Assembly: GCA_038363925.1 (NCBI GenBank)
Contig: JAQQWL010000013.1
Coordinates: 1,860,001-1,924,000 of the forward strand
Origin: Apiospora phragmitis
Lineage: Eukaryota; Ascomycota; Sordariomycetes; Amphisphaeriales; Apiosporaceae
Reading direction: 5' to 3'
Length of the DNA: 64,000 nt
Position 1 is the stretch's first letter. Each line of letters opens with the position of its first letter. The notes beneath the pieces are model-generated. The model was not told the origin of the DNA. It searched no databases and saw only the letters and a list, made by a program, of their open reading frames with translations. Position numbers and translations under genes: made by a program. Positions 12,701 through 24,475 of this stretch are shown in pieces.

Positions 12701-13450
12701 AAAAGGCACGACTTGCCGCTGGTAACAAGAGAAACTATGTGAGCAACAGCACCTGGCTGGGACCCGGACGTGGTTTTTCCCGGTCTGACATGCTACGTTG
12801 GTTCTGTTGCCTGCGTCCCCCTCGTCAAACCAACCTAGTTTCGAACGGCTAGGTCCGGAGGATCCAGCATGCCATCATCTGCCCGCCATAGATCGACCGC
12901 ACAGCCACCCGCTTCTACCAATCTGGCGATTGCAAGGGGTTCCCAACCCATCCTGCGCGTAGTAATAAGTCAGCTTGAAGAAGAGCCATACCACTCTACC
13001 CAGATGCTATGGTGACCACCCGCCTTTACGCGTCGTTGGCAATAGCCCCAAATGGTCTCAGGGGCTGGCGGATCCAGGACCGGTCCGGATTCCCAGCACG
13101 GCATACATATGAGCTATGCCTCCAGCACATCGACCCCACTAGCTCAACTTTGGCTCCATGAAAATCGAATCGGAGAATATTGTATAGTCAGGTACGCGCT
13201 CTACTGGTATATCGTGAAAGGCTCCGGTGTTCACCACCTGGTCGAGCCCCTTAAAAAAAATGCTGTGTCACAGAGCTGGTAGACGGATCACGTGCGACCC
13301 GAAGATCTGGAACATCACCCCGGAACAATGTGAAGCTCCTGATTCGCTGGCTAGAGCCCCTCCTTGAAATGCTTTCTTTTTCTCCCGTTCGCTTTGGAAA
13401 TTCTCACTACTGGCCGCACCTCCCGCACCTCCTTAGCTTGGAAAAACGTC
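9756..13450. other. Long intergenic stretch (3.7 kb)
   Basis: No gene can be supported. A 51-codon frame at 11234-11388 (+, opening MASLTANMGQFKFIATETGG) looks mildly protein-like and ends at a possible GTATGA donor, but no following exon was found. A near-perfect 32-bp palindrome lies at 11508-11539. An upstream in-frame ATG at 13364 could extend the methyltransferase that follows. Confidence 0.4.
11508..11539. repeat. 32-bp near-perfect palindrome
   Basis: Arms TATGCATTCAGG and CCTGAATGCATA flank a central AGTTAACC, with a single mismatched pair over 32 bp. It could form a cruciform or bind a dimeric regulator, or be the centre of a small MITE. No flanking gene explains it. Confidence 0.6.
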
Positions 13451-15276
13451 ATGGATCCATCAAATGACCCGCCAGGACACGAGGAGGACGAGAACAATAG
13501 GTTGACCCAAGGCCTGCAGAAATCTGACAACAATACCTTGTCCTGTGAAGGCGTACTTCCTGGGCCTAGTGTGCATGGAAATCAACTGGTTGTCGACCCA
13601 GCGTCTACCTCAGACCCGATACAGTTCCACACCACGAATTCGTCCCACACAGGACCGCGTCTGGCACAACAGTCCACTGGACTATCATGGCCGCCGAATG
13701 AATTTGGCTACAGCCCGGTTTTTACTCGTTTCGATCCCCTGCAATTGCAGTCAATCATGGCGTCGCAACAGAATCATCATCTACCATGGCATCCTGTTGC
13801 CCCTACACAGTTCTACGATGGCGGCCTTGGGCTTAATGCGTTGGTGACTAATCTCGGTCCAATAATCGATGTTCCAGTCCCCTATGCACCGACAGAGTTC
13901 CTTGAGGTCCCATCTCAGATGACACTATCTAGATTTAATGAACTCTTTCCGCCCCCTCACGATCCCGAGCACATCTCTGCTGGTTGTTCTGTGACGGACC
14001 CGAACGTTGTTATAGGAGAGTCTGGGAGGACTTACCACGGCTACAAGGACGGCTCCTATGACCTCCCCAATGATGCAGTATGGAACCCAGCCATTGGCCC
14101 CCGAGTTGGACAATGATTGATCTCTCAGCAGAAAGAGCAAGACCGCTTGGACCTTCAGCACGCCATGTTCACGCTTGCACTGGATGGCCGTCTGGCACTT
14201 GCGCCTATGCAGACCACGCCGAAGCAGGTCATAGATGTTGCCACTGGCACCGGGATTTGGGCCAACGACTTTGGTATGTAGAGTCACTCAGGATGCTGGC
14301 TATGACCTCGTGCGCCCACTAAAGCTCTGAGGTTGCATGCAGCCAAGCAGAATCCGGGGTCGTTTGTTACCGGTACGGACCTCAGTTTGATACAACCAGA
14401 CCCAGAGGCCACCGGCACCCTGAACTGCGAGTTCATCAGGGACGATGCCGAAGAAGAGTGGGTGTTCCCGAACACCACCTTCGACTACGTGCATATTCGC
14501 GCAGTGGCACTATCGTTCCAGGACCCGAGAAAGGTCTTGCGCAATGCAGTGAAGAACATGTCGCCCGGTGGCTGGATCGAGTACCAGGATGTGGACTCGA
14601 CGGCGAGATCCCACGATGGAACCCACGAGGGTAAGTGCGTCAGGCCTATTTGGGTATATGGTGAGTATATACTATCAGAGAGAAACCACTGACAGATACC
14701 ATACAGGTACGGGGTGCCAAGGGTATTTTAGCTTGATCCAGAAAGCTCTAGAACAAAGGGGGAGGTATCCGAACGTGGTACCATACTATAAAGAATGGCT
14801 CGAAGAAGAAGGGCGTATGTCAGACTCCACTCCTCCATGAATTGCTCCTTAAACATGGATGAGGCTCGGCCGAAGGCCAAAAGCTAACATTAATCGTCGT
14901 AGTTATCGACATCAACGAGTGGATCTTCGAACTCCCGGCTGGCCTGACGACCCCAAGCTCAAGCGCATCGGTGAGTATTTGCTTTTGGACTTTCACGATA
15001 ACTGCCACGGGGGCGGGCTCAGGCTATTCCGTAGTCTCGGTATGAGCACCGAGGAGATCGATGAGGTGGTCTCACATTTCAAGAGGGACTCCCGTGACCA
15101 CAGGAACCATGTTTTTTACAGGTTGTAAGTCCACAAGTCCACTAGGATCTCAGAGAATTATGAAAGATTAGAGTGAGCTAATGAGGTCTAGTCACGTTGT
15201 GTATGGCCGAAAGCCCAGCATGGAAGAAGCCAACACGAGCGGCAAGCAGACAGAGAAAGTAACCAACAGTACATAA
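13451..15276 (+). CDS. LaeA-like SAM-dependent methyltransferase, one frameshift
   Basis: Six exons: 13451-14077, 14132-14273, 14343-14630, 14707-14814, 14903-15124 and 15192-15276. A Pro/Ser/Gln-rich N-terminal ~180 residues is followed by the fungal methyltransferase core: ESGRTYHGYKDGSYDLPNDA, then EQDRLDLQH, motif I (DVATGTGIWA), post-I GTDLSLIQP, DDAEEEW, FDYVHIRAV, and motif III-like NMSPGGWIEYQD. It ends with the family-typical HVVYGRKP. Relatives include the regulator LaeA and many cluster or velvet-associated methyltransferases. Exon 5 is broken: FIDINEWIFELP-type reading (phase set by intron 4) and WPDDPKLKRIG (phase set by intron 5) are in different frames. The exon is 222 nt where the two intron phases need one more base (mod 3). 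The break is at about 14935-14950. Start at 13451 chosen; 13364 is possible. Confidence 0.8.
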
Positions 15277-15806
15277 GCACTGTCTCCAAAAAGATCGAAT
15301 GATGTTTAATACAACGTCTGTCACGCGGTTACTGTTTAGCCTTATCCACAGACCCCTTTATGGCACGGGACATGGAACAGATTAGCCTTCTCTGGTGGTG
15401 ATATCATACCTCAAACATAGCTAGATCCTGGTCGGCTGCTAGATAAGCAACTTGGATGCTTTCGGGCCATCTCGTCTGAGCTAATTTGGTGCAAACTTCA
15501 CCCGGGGTGCCTTTAATAACCTTATTACAACGTCACTAATAAGACTGATATCGAAGCAAAGACAATTTACAATTCTTCATCAGCTGCCCAAGGTTTTCTC
15601 CTCACTTCCCCAATTTGCTTCCCAGTTCAATTTTAGGCAGCAAACAATTCATATGCCTGAACTTGTAGGTGTGGCCAGCGATTGAGGTAGATAGTACTCA
15701 ATTTTCTTCGGGACGAGCCGAACCCCTTTTAAGTCCGTAGTAAAGACTTCTCAATAGTATTCACGTCGCGGTAGTCCCTGTCCGATTACTTCTCAGGGCG
15801 AGTTAT
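15277..15806. other. Intergenic, convergent 3' ends
   Basis: Lies between the ends of the methyltransferase (+) and the DUF3632-like gene (-). Nothing recognised. Confidence 0.5.
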
Positions 15807-16614
15807 TCACAGCTCGAGTCGTTCCATTCTTCCTTCGCGCCGGAGGCCCATGGGTGTGTCTTCCATGTTCGCCTCCAGGGCTTCGCGCAGGTGCTCGCGC
15901 GCGATAACGGTGGCATAGTTATAAAAGCGATGGGGGCCCGTCTGGCCGACCTGCGCCAACCAGTGGGCTTGGAACAGGTTCCCGTTTTGGAAGCGCCGTT
16001 GCCACCTGGCAATGTAGTCGGTATGGTCGTCGTAAGTTCCCCTATCCGGGACGCCTGATAATTATATATCTTTGTCAGCTGGGAGGGAGGGTTTCTTGAT
16101 CCTGGTTGGTGAAAGATTCACATATTTGAAAACTGATTGGTTTGGTGAGGGACTGACCTGTTATGTTATTGCGCCATGTGAGAATCCAGCCTGGCAGCTC
16201 CGACCAGAATACCTCCCGGCCCGATTCCATTGCGACAGGATTGCCGCTGGCATCGCGGACGTCGGTCTTGGCGAGCTCGGCGAGAAGATTGGCAAGCTTT
16301 GCGCGGCTTGCGGTCTCGTCATCGGCAAAATGCTCGATGGCCCTGCAGAGGACCAGCCACAGGCCTTCGGGCGCCTGCACGTCCTGGTTCGGCACCAGGC
16401 GCGACTCGCACATGTGGGCGATCTCTGATGCAGCCGCCGAAGCGTCAAACTCGCCCTTGAGAAGCCTTTGGATGATCGAGATGGACTGTTTGCTCTCGTC
16501 CTTGTGCAGCTTTATCTGCCAATCGTACATGCTCTCGGGATCATTGAAGGCGGCGGGTGTCGTAGCATATTGCTCAGTCGCCCACTGCTCTAGCGCTGAA
16601 GGGGAAGGCATCGC

Positions 16615-16617
<3 letters not shown>
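15807..16617 (-). CDS. DUF3632-like fungal protein (235 aa)
   Basis: Two exons (16617-16158 and 16054-15807, GTCAGT donor, ATCAG acceptor) join in phase to 235 aa. The protein is helical and soluble, with no signal peptide or membrane segment. It opens with LEQWATEQYATTPAAF and contains KQSISIIQRLLKGEFDASAAASEIA, EGLWLVLCRAIEHF and a C-terminal block beginning HWLAQVGQTGPHRFYNYATV. This layout resembles the fungal DUF3632 family of unknown function, which often lies in cluster-like or variable regions. The family call is from memory of the pattern. The initiator ATG is fused to a TG dinucleotide run that forms its immediate 5' leader. The frame is clean. Confidence 0.65.

Positions 16618-16644
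<27 letters not shown>
16617..16644. repeat. (TG)14 microsatellite abutting a start codon
   Basis: Fourteen TG units on the + strand (CA on the - strand) end inside the ATG of the DUF3632-like gene. The mRNA would therefore carry a CA-repeat leader right up to its start. Confidence 0.95.
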
Positions 16645-16648
<4 letters not shown>

Positions 16649-17815
16649 GATGTAGATGCGTCTTTGTTGTCGTAAGGGATTCAGGTTCAAAGTAGTTATG
16701 TTGACTGTATGTGATGAGCCTGGAGATTTCTTGAGAAGAAGCACTAATATGTCACGGTAGGCATTCTATTTTGGTCCCAAATGACGCAAAGTGGCTGCTA
16801 CCCCAGCTTGGTGTTCAAGAAGTAGGCATTGCTGACCTCAGCTGAACGCGCTTAGTAGAAGTGGCCGGGCCAAGATCTGTTTGCGTATATAGTAAGCACT
16901 CACGGGGCTGAATACTTATATTGATTGCAATAACTAACCTACTGCACCTAGGAAATACTCAGTGAATAATGCACAGTAATTGGTTCGCCATTTTAGACAG
17001 CCAGACAGTCAGTGTACATCCGACTTTATTATTAGAAAGCCTAAGTGCCCCTAGCACGTTGCGTACACTGAGCTGTGCGACCAATCAACTCTAGACACTT
17101 CCCGATTTGTGCCCACTCTTGTCACTGGACACAGTGCTCAAGGGGATAATAACAACCACATACATTGACAAGTGGGAGTGTAGACGACACTTGCTTTTCT
17201 CGAAAGAGGGCACTATACCTGGCTCACGGAAGGTTATGATTTGTCCACAAGGCACAGGCCGCACTGTTAGTGATTGTAGTTACAAACCTTGGTAAGAAAA
17301 GATCGCCCGATACTGCAACAACACCGTAGGCTTACTGAGATACAATGACGATTTCGACCGCAAAAATCCTGAGATCGACAGAGGCTGTAAGCACGGCTCA
17401 GAATAGATGCATATCTAGTGTTGATTACTGCTTAATCCGATACAAGAAAAAGAAACAACTTCGTAAAGCAACCGCGAAATGGTCGCCGAATCCTACACAC
17501 CGTATCAGCCAACAGCGTTTTGTAAACGCGCGGGACATCAGAGCCCTTGAAGCCAAGCATAAACTAGGTTAGGGAGGATATAGAGGGAGAGCGTATTGCG
17601 CGTATTATCGGGGGCTATTAGGTAGATTAAATTACTAGATTTCATCACCAGTGTAGGCAACGATACCCTCGTAGACTTATTAAGGGGTAGCGAAACCCGC
17701 CGTCTATTGCTTCCTGATCATCACCCACAGCAGCACTCAGCATCGAATTCAAATACATTCACTACATCACATTCCTAATACCGCCCAACTCTATTTAACC
17801 ATCAACACCGCAACT
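16645..17815. other. Intergenic
   Basis: Upstream of the DUF3632-like gene (-) and of the secreted RNase-like gene (+). Short ORFs such as 17345-17572 show no motif. The stretch 17575-17660 is somewhat AT-rich. Confidence 0.45.
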
Positions 17816-18583
17816 ATGCAGCTCACCAAAGCCCTCTTCAACCGTCTTCCTGGCCTCGGCCTCTATGGCGGCCCCTATTGAGGGCGACGTGGACGTGGCC
17901 GCTCGTGATGAGTTCTCTATGCTAGAGGCCCGCGCCGCAATCGCTGCTGTTACCTGTAAGGGTGGTACGTATATCTGATGCTGCGTTCGAAACGTTGCGG
18001 GCCCAACTGACTAACACCCCTATTCAACAGTGGACGCCGACGACAAGAAGGACTGGTCAGTGGACGACATCAAGAAGTCGTAGAACGCGGGCAAGAAGAA
18101 TGTCGACTCCAAGACTGGCAAGAAAAAGGACAACGGTAAGTGCCTCCCCCACCCCCTTGAAAATGTTTCCCTTTGGGCAAACCCAAAGACGTACCAAATG
18201 CATCCGCTCCTCTTTGTAACTACTGCGTAGCCCCGGAGCATCTCAAGAAATTCAAAGCAAACGCCTCAATTTTGGACAAGCTTCCCAGCGAGTGCAAGAA
18301 CATCGCCACCAAGGACGGCCATCTCTTCGAGTACCGTCTGCAGGGTAGCCAGACGGACCGTGTCATCTGGAAGTGGAGCAAGGACTCGGCGAGCCAGAGC
18401 TACTGGTAAGTTATGATATCCCATATGTGCGTGAGACAAGGAGGACCCCGAGCAGCGGCAACCTTCCCTCCCCAGCCGTGGTAGTCGTTGTGTTGTAACG
18501 TACGGTAAACTAATCTTGAGTGTCTTAGCCTGACGATCACACACCGAGGCAAGAGCGACAATGACTTCAAGGCTTGCACTTAA
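17816..18583 (+). pseudogene. Secreted guanyl-specific RNase / ribotoxin-fold protein, disrupted
   Basis: Signals point to a small secreted ribonuclease of the T1/U2/ribotoxin fold. The ATG at 17816 starts a signal-peptide-like N-terminus. Introns at about 17965-18030 (CTGACTAAC branch), 18136-18230 and 18408-18528 fit. The catalytic residues appear in family order: Glu in EYRL (18329), Arg in DRVIW (18356) and His in TITHR (18531-18550). The stop is at 18581. Two breaks are visible: a frameshift within the signal-peptide coding part (about 17845), after which the original frame stops at 17879, and an in-frame TAG at 18081-18083 in exon 2. As read, no full product can be made. Whether the ancestor was a ribotoxin or a plain guanyl RNase cannot be told. 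The family assignment rests on the E/R/H spacing, not on a search. Confidence 0.55.
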
Positions 18584-19147
18584 TCAGGAAATAGAATGGT
18601 ATCATACGAGATATTTGTATCATTATTCTACACTTGGGTATTAGGGGGAGTTCAGAGGTGGCGATGGTGCGCCAAATTCGGACGTGGTGTTATTTTCACT
18701 CAGTCGCTACCTATACTACTTGGTTCAGTGTCTCAAGTTCATTTACTGATTTATATTAAAATTCAAGTTCCACACACTTATCGTGGATATGCTTGGTTAA
18801 GCCTTATACTGTTGGTTGCTTTCGTCTTTTTCAAGTGTGAACATGGGCCACGAGGTGCTGGTCAAGATGGTGCGAACAGTGTTTTATATAAGGACCACAC
18901 AATTCCTTTGTTGTTCCTTCTTATTCATTATCTAGTGGCAAAAGTTTCTGCTGGACAATTTGGATTTGAAAGAGTAACCGGGAGGGGATGGTTCCAATAA
19001 TGAGCATGATGTGCTGCTCAGCAAACAACAATGGCATGGTTATCGGCTTGACCTCCATATGGCACGCAGTTATAAAGAGACCAGAAAGCAATAGAAAATG
19101 ACCAGATACAAATCTTCACAGCCAGATCCAGCTTCACAGCAGACACC
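18584..19147. other. Intergenic
   Basis: A 134-codon frame at 18596-19000 is rich in Leu, Val and Phe but has no family features and looks like chance. The region is mildly AT-rich. Confidence 0.45.
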
Positions 19148-19277
19148 ATGGCTTCTAACAAGCGTAGACCACTTCCCACGACACTGCCTCAAGCTTCATC
19201 GACCAGAGAAAGAGCCAGCTCGGCAGAAAACACTATGGCTTCTGACGAGCGTACACCACTTCCTACAACACTGCCGA
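19148..19277 (+). repeat. Duplicated N-terminal segment with two in-frame ATGs
   Basis: A segment coding MAS-x-x-R-x-PLPTTLP occurs at 19148 and again 87 bp (29 codons) downstream at 19235, in frame. The two copies differ at a few bases. Either ATG could be the start. Confidence 0.7.
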
Positions 19278-20433
19278 AGGGAGAGGTTATACAGAAGTGG
19301 GTACTAGTAGAAGGAGTGATGTGCGGTACCTGCGAGCAAAACCTGGCAACGGCTAAGACGACTGAATGCAAGAGGTGCATGGAAAAACGACGCCAAGCAG
19401 AGCGACGCGATGCTATCCAGTCGCAAGGGCTGTGTCAGGCTGCGGTTCAAGCCCCCCGGAGAGCGAGAGGGTGCTTTGCCAAGAGTGCGTTGACCGGCAG
19501 AAACTATTAAAAAATACCCCCGAAAGAAAAGCAAGACGCGCCCTATATGCAAAGAAGCGGTACGAGGAGGCCCGAAGCAAGGGGCTGTGTGGCAATTGTG
19601 CGAGCAGACCGTCTCAGCCCGGGTGTGTGCAGTGCGAGAGGTGCGCCTCCATCAGACTCAAACCGGCAACCAAGAAGTGGGATGTGAAAGCTAACAGGCG
19701 TACACTGCTTCTTAACAAACCGCCTCCAACTTCAGAACTTACATATCCTCCTTCGAGAAATGGTTTATGGGTTTGGCACCAAGATCAGCTGTTAGAAGAG
19801 GGGTTGTGCCTTAAATGTGGGCAAGAACCGGCTATGACTGGAAATACTGAAGGCGAAAAGTGCACGCGGGCTCGATCAGATCGGGTGGTGCGACGACGGG
19901 CGGTAGCACGAGAGCGCGAGAAAGCTCAATACGAGGCTCTCAAGTCGCAAGGGCTGTGTACTCGTTGTAAGAAGGCGCCCGCTGCGAGCGGGATATTCCA
20001 ATGCCAAGATTGTCTCGAAAGGCACAAAGCGCGGAGACAGAACCCCAAATCCAAAATAAGAACATCTCTGCTGCAACAGCAGCAATACAAGGAGGCCATA
20101 AGCAAGGGACTGTGCACCGGCTGCAAGCGAAACCCGACTCAACACGGAAGGGTAAGCTGCGAGTCGTGCGCCTACACAAGTTCTTACCACAAGGAAACCA
20201 GGAGGTTAAACCGCCAGGCAACCGGGAAGTGTGTTCCTAGCACTTCATCCCATGATGATGACGGCAATTCCCAAGACCGGGACGAACCAATGCTGGGTGA
20301 ACGTGATAGTTATGACGAGGACACTATTGGAGTTAAATTGAAACCAGAAGTGCAGGAAACAAACGAACAATGGCTGCTGGATACTGGATCCAAATCAGCT
20401 GATCATATGGCTATCGATTCCATTCTCAACTAG
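19148..20433 (+). CDS. CxxC-module repeat protein (left copy), one frameshift
   Basis: About 430 residues of repeated zinc-finger-like modules. Six modules of about 45-70 residues each have the pattern L-C-x2-C-x(7-12)-C-x2-C, e.g. MCGTCEQNL...CKRC, LCGNCASRP...CERC, LCTRCKKAP...CQDC, LCTGCKRNP...CESC. The fourth is degenerate. Basic helical linkers (RRQAERRDAIQSQG, AKKRYEEARSKG, REKAQYEALKSQG) separate them. The C-terminal ~75 residues are acidic and end MAIDSILN. The second module is split by a one-base shift at about 19436 (frames 19148-19510 and 19366-20433). No intron is needed. Function is unknown to me; DNA, RNA or protein binding through zinc is inference. A relative lies at 50146 on the other side of the transposon island, same strand. 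Confidence 0.7.
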
Positions 20434-20927
20434 CCTTGCTTGGCTCAAGATCGGAAACTCGGAGCTGCCTAGAAGCCGATAGCGCTATATGAGAGACGTA
20501 AGTCCTTCTAGTCGTAGCATCCAAGATATTGCACTCTATAATAGGTGTTAGTTGCTCAAGGTCAGAGCGTAAGTACAGTAGTAGAGAAATGAAGTATTCT
20601 TTTGTCCGGTAAGTGGTGGGCACCCTGGGAAACTCGCAGTGCTTATGTAAAAAGGATCCTGTAATCTATAATACTATACTTATATATAGTATATAGTTAA
20701 GTAAAGAGTTGTCTAGGTTAATTTATTTAATTATCTTTTATTATATATGTCTTTATTTAATTAAGTTCCTACGCTTTTCTTATTATTTTTTAAACAAAGC
20801 TTTTTAGTTTTTTTTTTTAGTTTTTTAGTTTTTTACGATATAATATATTATTATTATTATTATTCTCTCTTTTTTTAATATTATATCTTTTAGTTTTAAT
20901 TATTATTATTAATTAAAATCGTAATAT
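20434..20927. other. Boundary into the AT-rich island
   Basis: Composition shifts from normal to AT-rich at about 20650. From there on CA and TG become rare. No gene is seen. Confidence 0.7.
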
Positions 20928-21135
20928 TATTAAATGAGCTTTCGTATGTACGTATAAGTGAGTTCCGAGTTTAATCGAGGTTATACTACTATATTCTATT
21001 ATTTATATCTATTTTTAATACGAGCTACGAGAGGTATCGTATACCCCTTTTAATAAAACTAAAAAAGAGTTCGTACGCATAAGTACGTAGCACCCCTTTT
21101 AAAGTAATATAAAAAACTTTCTTATTATTCTAATA
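20928..21135 (-). repeat. Element C 3' LTR
   Basis: 208-bp left copy. It aligns base for base with the right LTR over its left half, differing there by C/T or G/A only. Confidence 0.85.
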
Positions 21136-21544
21136 TTAGCAGTTTTTTGTTTTAGCGATAGAATTAGCCTGTTCCCCTTTTTAAATACGGGCCTTCCCTT
21201 CTTAAGGGTCTCGTATAAATGGGTTACGCTAATCCGGTATTCGGTGCCTGCCTAAGCTATATAAGTAATACTATACCTTCTTAACGTTAATTTTATTAAA
21301 TAATAAGTCTTTTTAATTAATTATTTTAATTATTTAATAATAATGATAATAATAATAATAAGGGAAGTTATTATATATTAACGTGTATTATTTCTCGTTA
21401 TAAATAAAAAAAACGGTTTAAAAGTAATAATAATAATAAAAGTGCCGTCGTATATCGCGATACGTTATATTTTATTAAGGATATATAAGTCCAGCTTTTC
21501 GATATATACTTTTATACGTATAATAAAGCTATTTATCGAAATTA

Positions 21545-21760
21545 TTTACTCGAGGGCCTTATTTAAAGATATTTTAACAAGGGCGTCTGCCGGGTTAGCC
21601 TTATTATCGATATAATAGATTTATAAGATCTCCCTTTTTCGTATAATTCTCGGAAAGATATAATATTAATTATAAGCCTTTTTTATTTATTATACCTAGT
21701 TTAATTAAATAATTATAAAAAGACTTCGAATCTATATAGAGGGTTATTAATATATCTTAA
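21545..21760 (-). pseudogene. Copia RNase H C-terminal remnant
   Basis: The - strand reads IDSKSFYNYLIKLG, then YYIDNKANPADALVK and NKALE. This is the characteristic copia RNase H tail (DSKSLYD..LVKLG, ID..NPADALTK). Residual stops fit RIP. Confidence 0.85.
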
Positions 21761-22190
21761 AATTTTAAAGTTCGTACAATTCTTTTAAGCGTGGTGCTTA
21801 GTGCGATATCGCTATCTATACCGGAAGTCGTGCCGTATAGTTCGCTAGCTAATACGCTTCGTATAACTCTTTTATATTTAATTAAGCTTTAATAAATAAT
21901 ATTACTTTAAGTCTCGAACAAGTCTTTTATATAATTTATTTCTTAATTTAATAAAATTAGGTATTTAAGTTAAGAAATTAAATACTCGTTATTTACGAAC
22001 AAGCTGTCGGTAAAGATATATATTTTCGTACGATGAAAGTTAAGCGGGATATATTTTAAGCCGCGTATCGAGTTTTAAATTTATTAATTAATACGCTCGT
22101 TTAAGTTTTTAATATTCTTATTTTTTAAGGTTTATATTTAAGTAGCGATAAATAGGTTATAAGCTATTTTAATTAATAAATAAATATTAA

Positions 22191-22830
22191 TATAATAAAC
22201 GCTATTTAAGTTTTAAAAGAAACCTAATAAGACGTACTAAGGTTTATATTAATAATACGAAAGAGTATTTAAACATGCGATAAAAATCGCTTTTATTAAT
22301 ATAATAAGTAATAGCTTATAAAAACGAAAATAATTAAGGTACGTAAATTTTAAAAATATTTATAATAAAGTTATTAAAGTTATTTATTTTATTAATAAAT
22401 TAAAATTAATATTTAAATTAATTATTAAAATAAAAAATATTTATATAAAATATATAAAAAACGTTTATTATTATATATTTAATTTCTCCTTTTATTAATC
22501 CGTTAAATTACTTAGTTTACCTTCGTATTTTAATAATCCGGGTAATCCCCTTCGTTGGTTGGATTACCGGCTCACCTCGTTATTCCGGGTGATCCCCGTG
22601 ATCCCCTACGTGACGTTATCCTTGCTACTTTTTTTAGGGTCGTGTTTAGCTTATTATTATTCAGAATACCGTCGTTATGGTCGCCGTACGTTTTTATAAT
22701 ATAAGTACGTTTATATTAGTATAATTAATAACGCGGTCGATAGCCGTAATATCGTAGTTTAAACGAGGTATTATAAATCCGGCCCGGTAATTTATAAGTT
22801 TTAGCCGTATAATTAGGTTAAGTCGTAATA
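22191..22830 (-). repeat. Gypsy A 3' LTR
   Basis: 640 bp, AT-rich in its left half. It keeps GC-rich sequence around 22540-22640 (TACCGGCTCACC, CCTACGTGACG). Confidence 0.92.
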
Positions 22831-23149
22831 TTATTTTTCTTTTTTTAATTACTTTATTCTCGAAGCGCTAAGTTTTTTTTAAATATCTTTACTCGTTTAT
22901 TATATCGGGGCTTAATAAGTTTTTCCTTTTTTTTATTATATTTTTATTAGAATATTTATTTATTATATTAAATCGAGTTAAAAAATTTATTCTTTATATA
23001 AAATTTAAAAAAACCGAATAACGTTATAACTTAATTAATTTTTTTAACGAATTTAATTTCGAAACTATACCGTACTCTTTTTATTTTAAAAAAAAATAAA
23101 AATATATTATATTAAATAATATCTCTCGCTATAAAAAGTACGTTTATTA

Positions 23150-23480
23150 TGGTCGATTTTGCGATAGTTCCGGTTTATCGGTTTTTATAATATCCCGGGT
23201 TATCGATAAGTCCCGTCGCCTACGCTCTAAAAAGTAGGCGGCTAATAATTCTCTACGCGAAGCGAGCGCGGCTTTAGAAAAGGCTTACCGGGAGGTTCAA
23301 AAGGCCTTTTAACGTTTAGAACGGATTCGGCAACAGCGGAACTCTTTAATAACGCGCGGCGTAGAGATGGCTAGGCGGGGTCTTTATTCCTTAGACGAGT
23401 TGGAGGCGGCTAAGCACGCCGAGTTCGAAGCGGTCGTTAAGGCGCAGTTTTTCGGGGCGTTTAGGGTAATGGATTAGAAT
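23150..23480 (+). pseudogene. Extra ORF of gypsy A, opposite strand to pol
   Basis: Between the end of pol and the 3' LTR the + strand reads ALEKAYREVQKAF(stop)RLERIRQQR and then VEMARRGLYSLDELEAAKHA. This is a charged coiled-coil with strong coding character and GC near 50%, in contrast to its surroundings. A Cys-containing stretch precedes it. The stops fit RIP of Gln or Trp codons. The same kind of ORF lies at the same place in gypsy B. I recall similar coiled-coil hypothetical proteins in other fungal repeats, but their function is unknown. Confidence 0.7.
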
Positions 23481-24299
23481 GCGATAAACTTTAACCTCGT
23501 TTTTTTTAAACTCCGGTAGTTTTTCCGCGGTATTCCTTAAGTATTTTTTAAATTTTTAAATATTATTTTTTAATAAGTAACCTTTTTATTAAATAAAGTA
23601 TTAAAAGCTTTATTTTTTTTTTTAATAATTTTATCGATTTTATACTCGTATTAATTTATTTTAACTTTTAATTATATATTAATTAAAGTTTTTTTATATA
23701 TTAATTTAAATAATAAAATATAAAATATAAAATATATTTATATTATTTTAAATAATAATAATTAATAATTAGTTTTTAATTTAATTTTTATAATTTTAAA
23801 TAATTGGATTTTTTTAAAGTTTAATTTATTATTTAATCGCTTTATTTTAATATTTCATCGTAAAAGGTAAACTTTTTCTCTTTTTTTAAAAATTAATCTT
23901 TTTAGCTTCATTTAATCGGCGTATCCTTTTATTTATTATTAAAGGAAAGTAAGGTCTTATTATAGTATAATTTAGAGTTTTTTTAGTTTTTTAATTTATA
24001 TAATCGCGATTAATACTAGTTCTCCTTTTAAGGGTTTCTTAGTAACCTCTAGGTTATACCCGTAATTTATTCGAAATAGTAAAATATATATAGCTTCGTT
24101 ATTTACGTTATTATAAATAAATTAAGTTATAAATAATAATTATATTTAATTATTTTATTTATAATTAATATAATAACATAAATATTATTTTAAAGTTTAA
24201 TTTATTTACTCGGTTTATTTATTTATTTAAAAATAATAAGTTATAAATAGTTTATATTTAATATTAAATTATATTATAAACGATTTTTAAAATTTAGCG

Positions 24300-24475
24300 A
24301 TAAATATTTTATCTTTATTAAAAATAATCGTTTCGGGTAGCCCGTACTAGTTAATAATTATTTAAAAAAATATATACGTTAGGTTATTAATATCGCTAAA
24401 TTTTTTATACGGTAAAAAGTAAGTATATTTCGTAAGTTTATTTATAATTATTAAAATACTATCGTAATTAATTTT
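24300..24475 (-). pseudogene. Gypsy A integrase core remnant
   Basis: The - strand reads YDSILIIINKLTKYTYFLPY, then YGLPETIIFNKDKIFIAKF. This is the retroviral integrase core (FDSI.V.VDRLTK..., ..GLP..I.SDRD..F.S.FW) with Asp to Asn changes. Confidence 0.88.

Noticed and set aside
18596..19000. 134-codon hydrophobic ORF
   Set aside because: Composition follows the local AT content; no domain, signal or homologous copy in the window.
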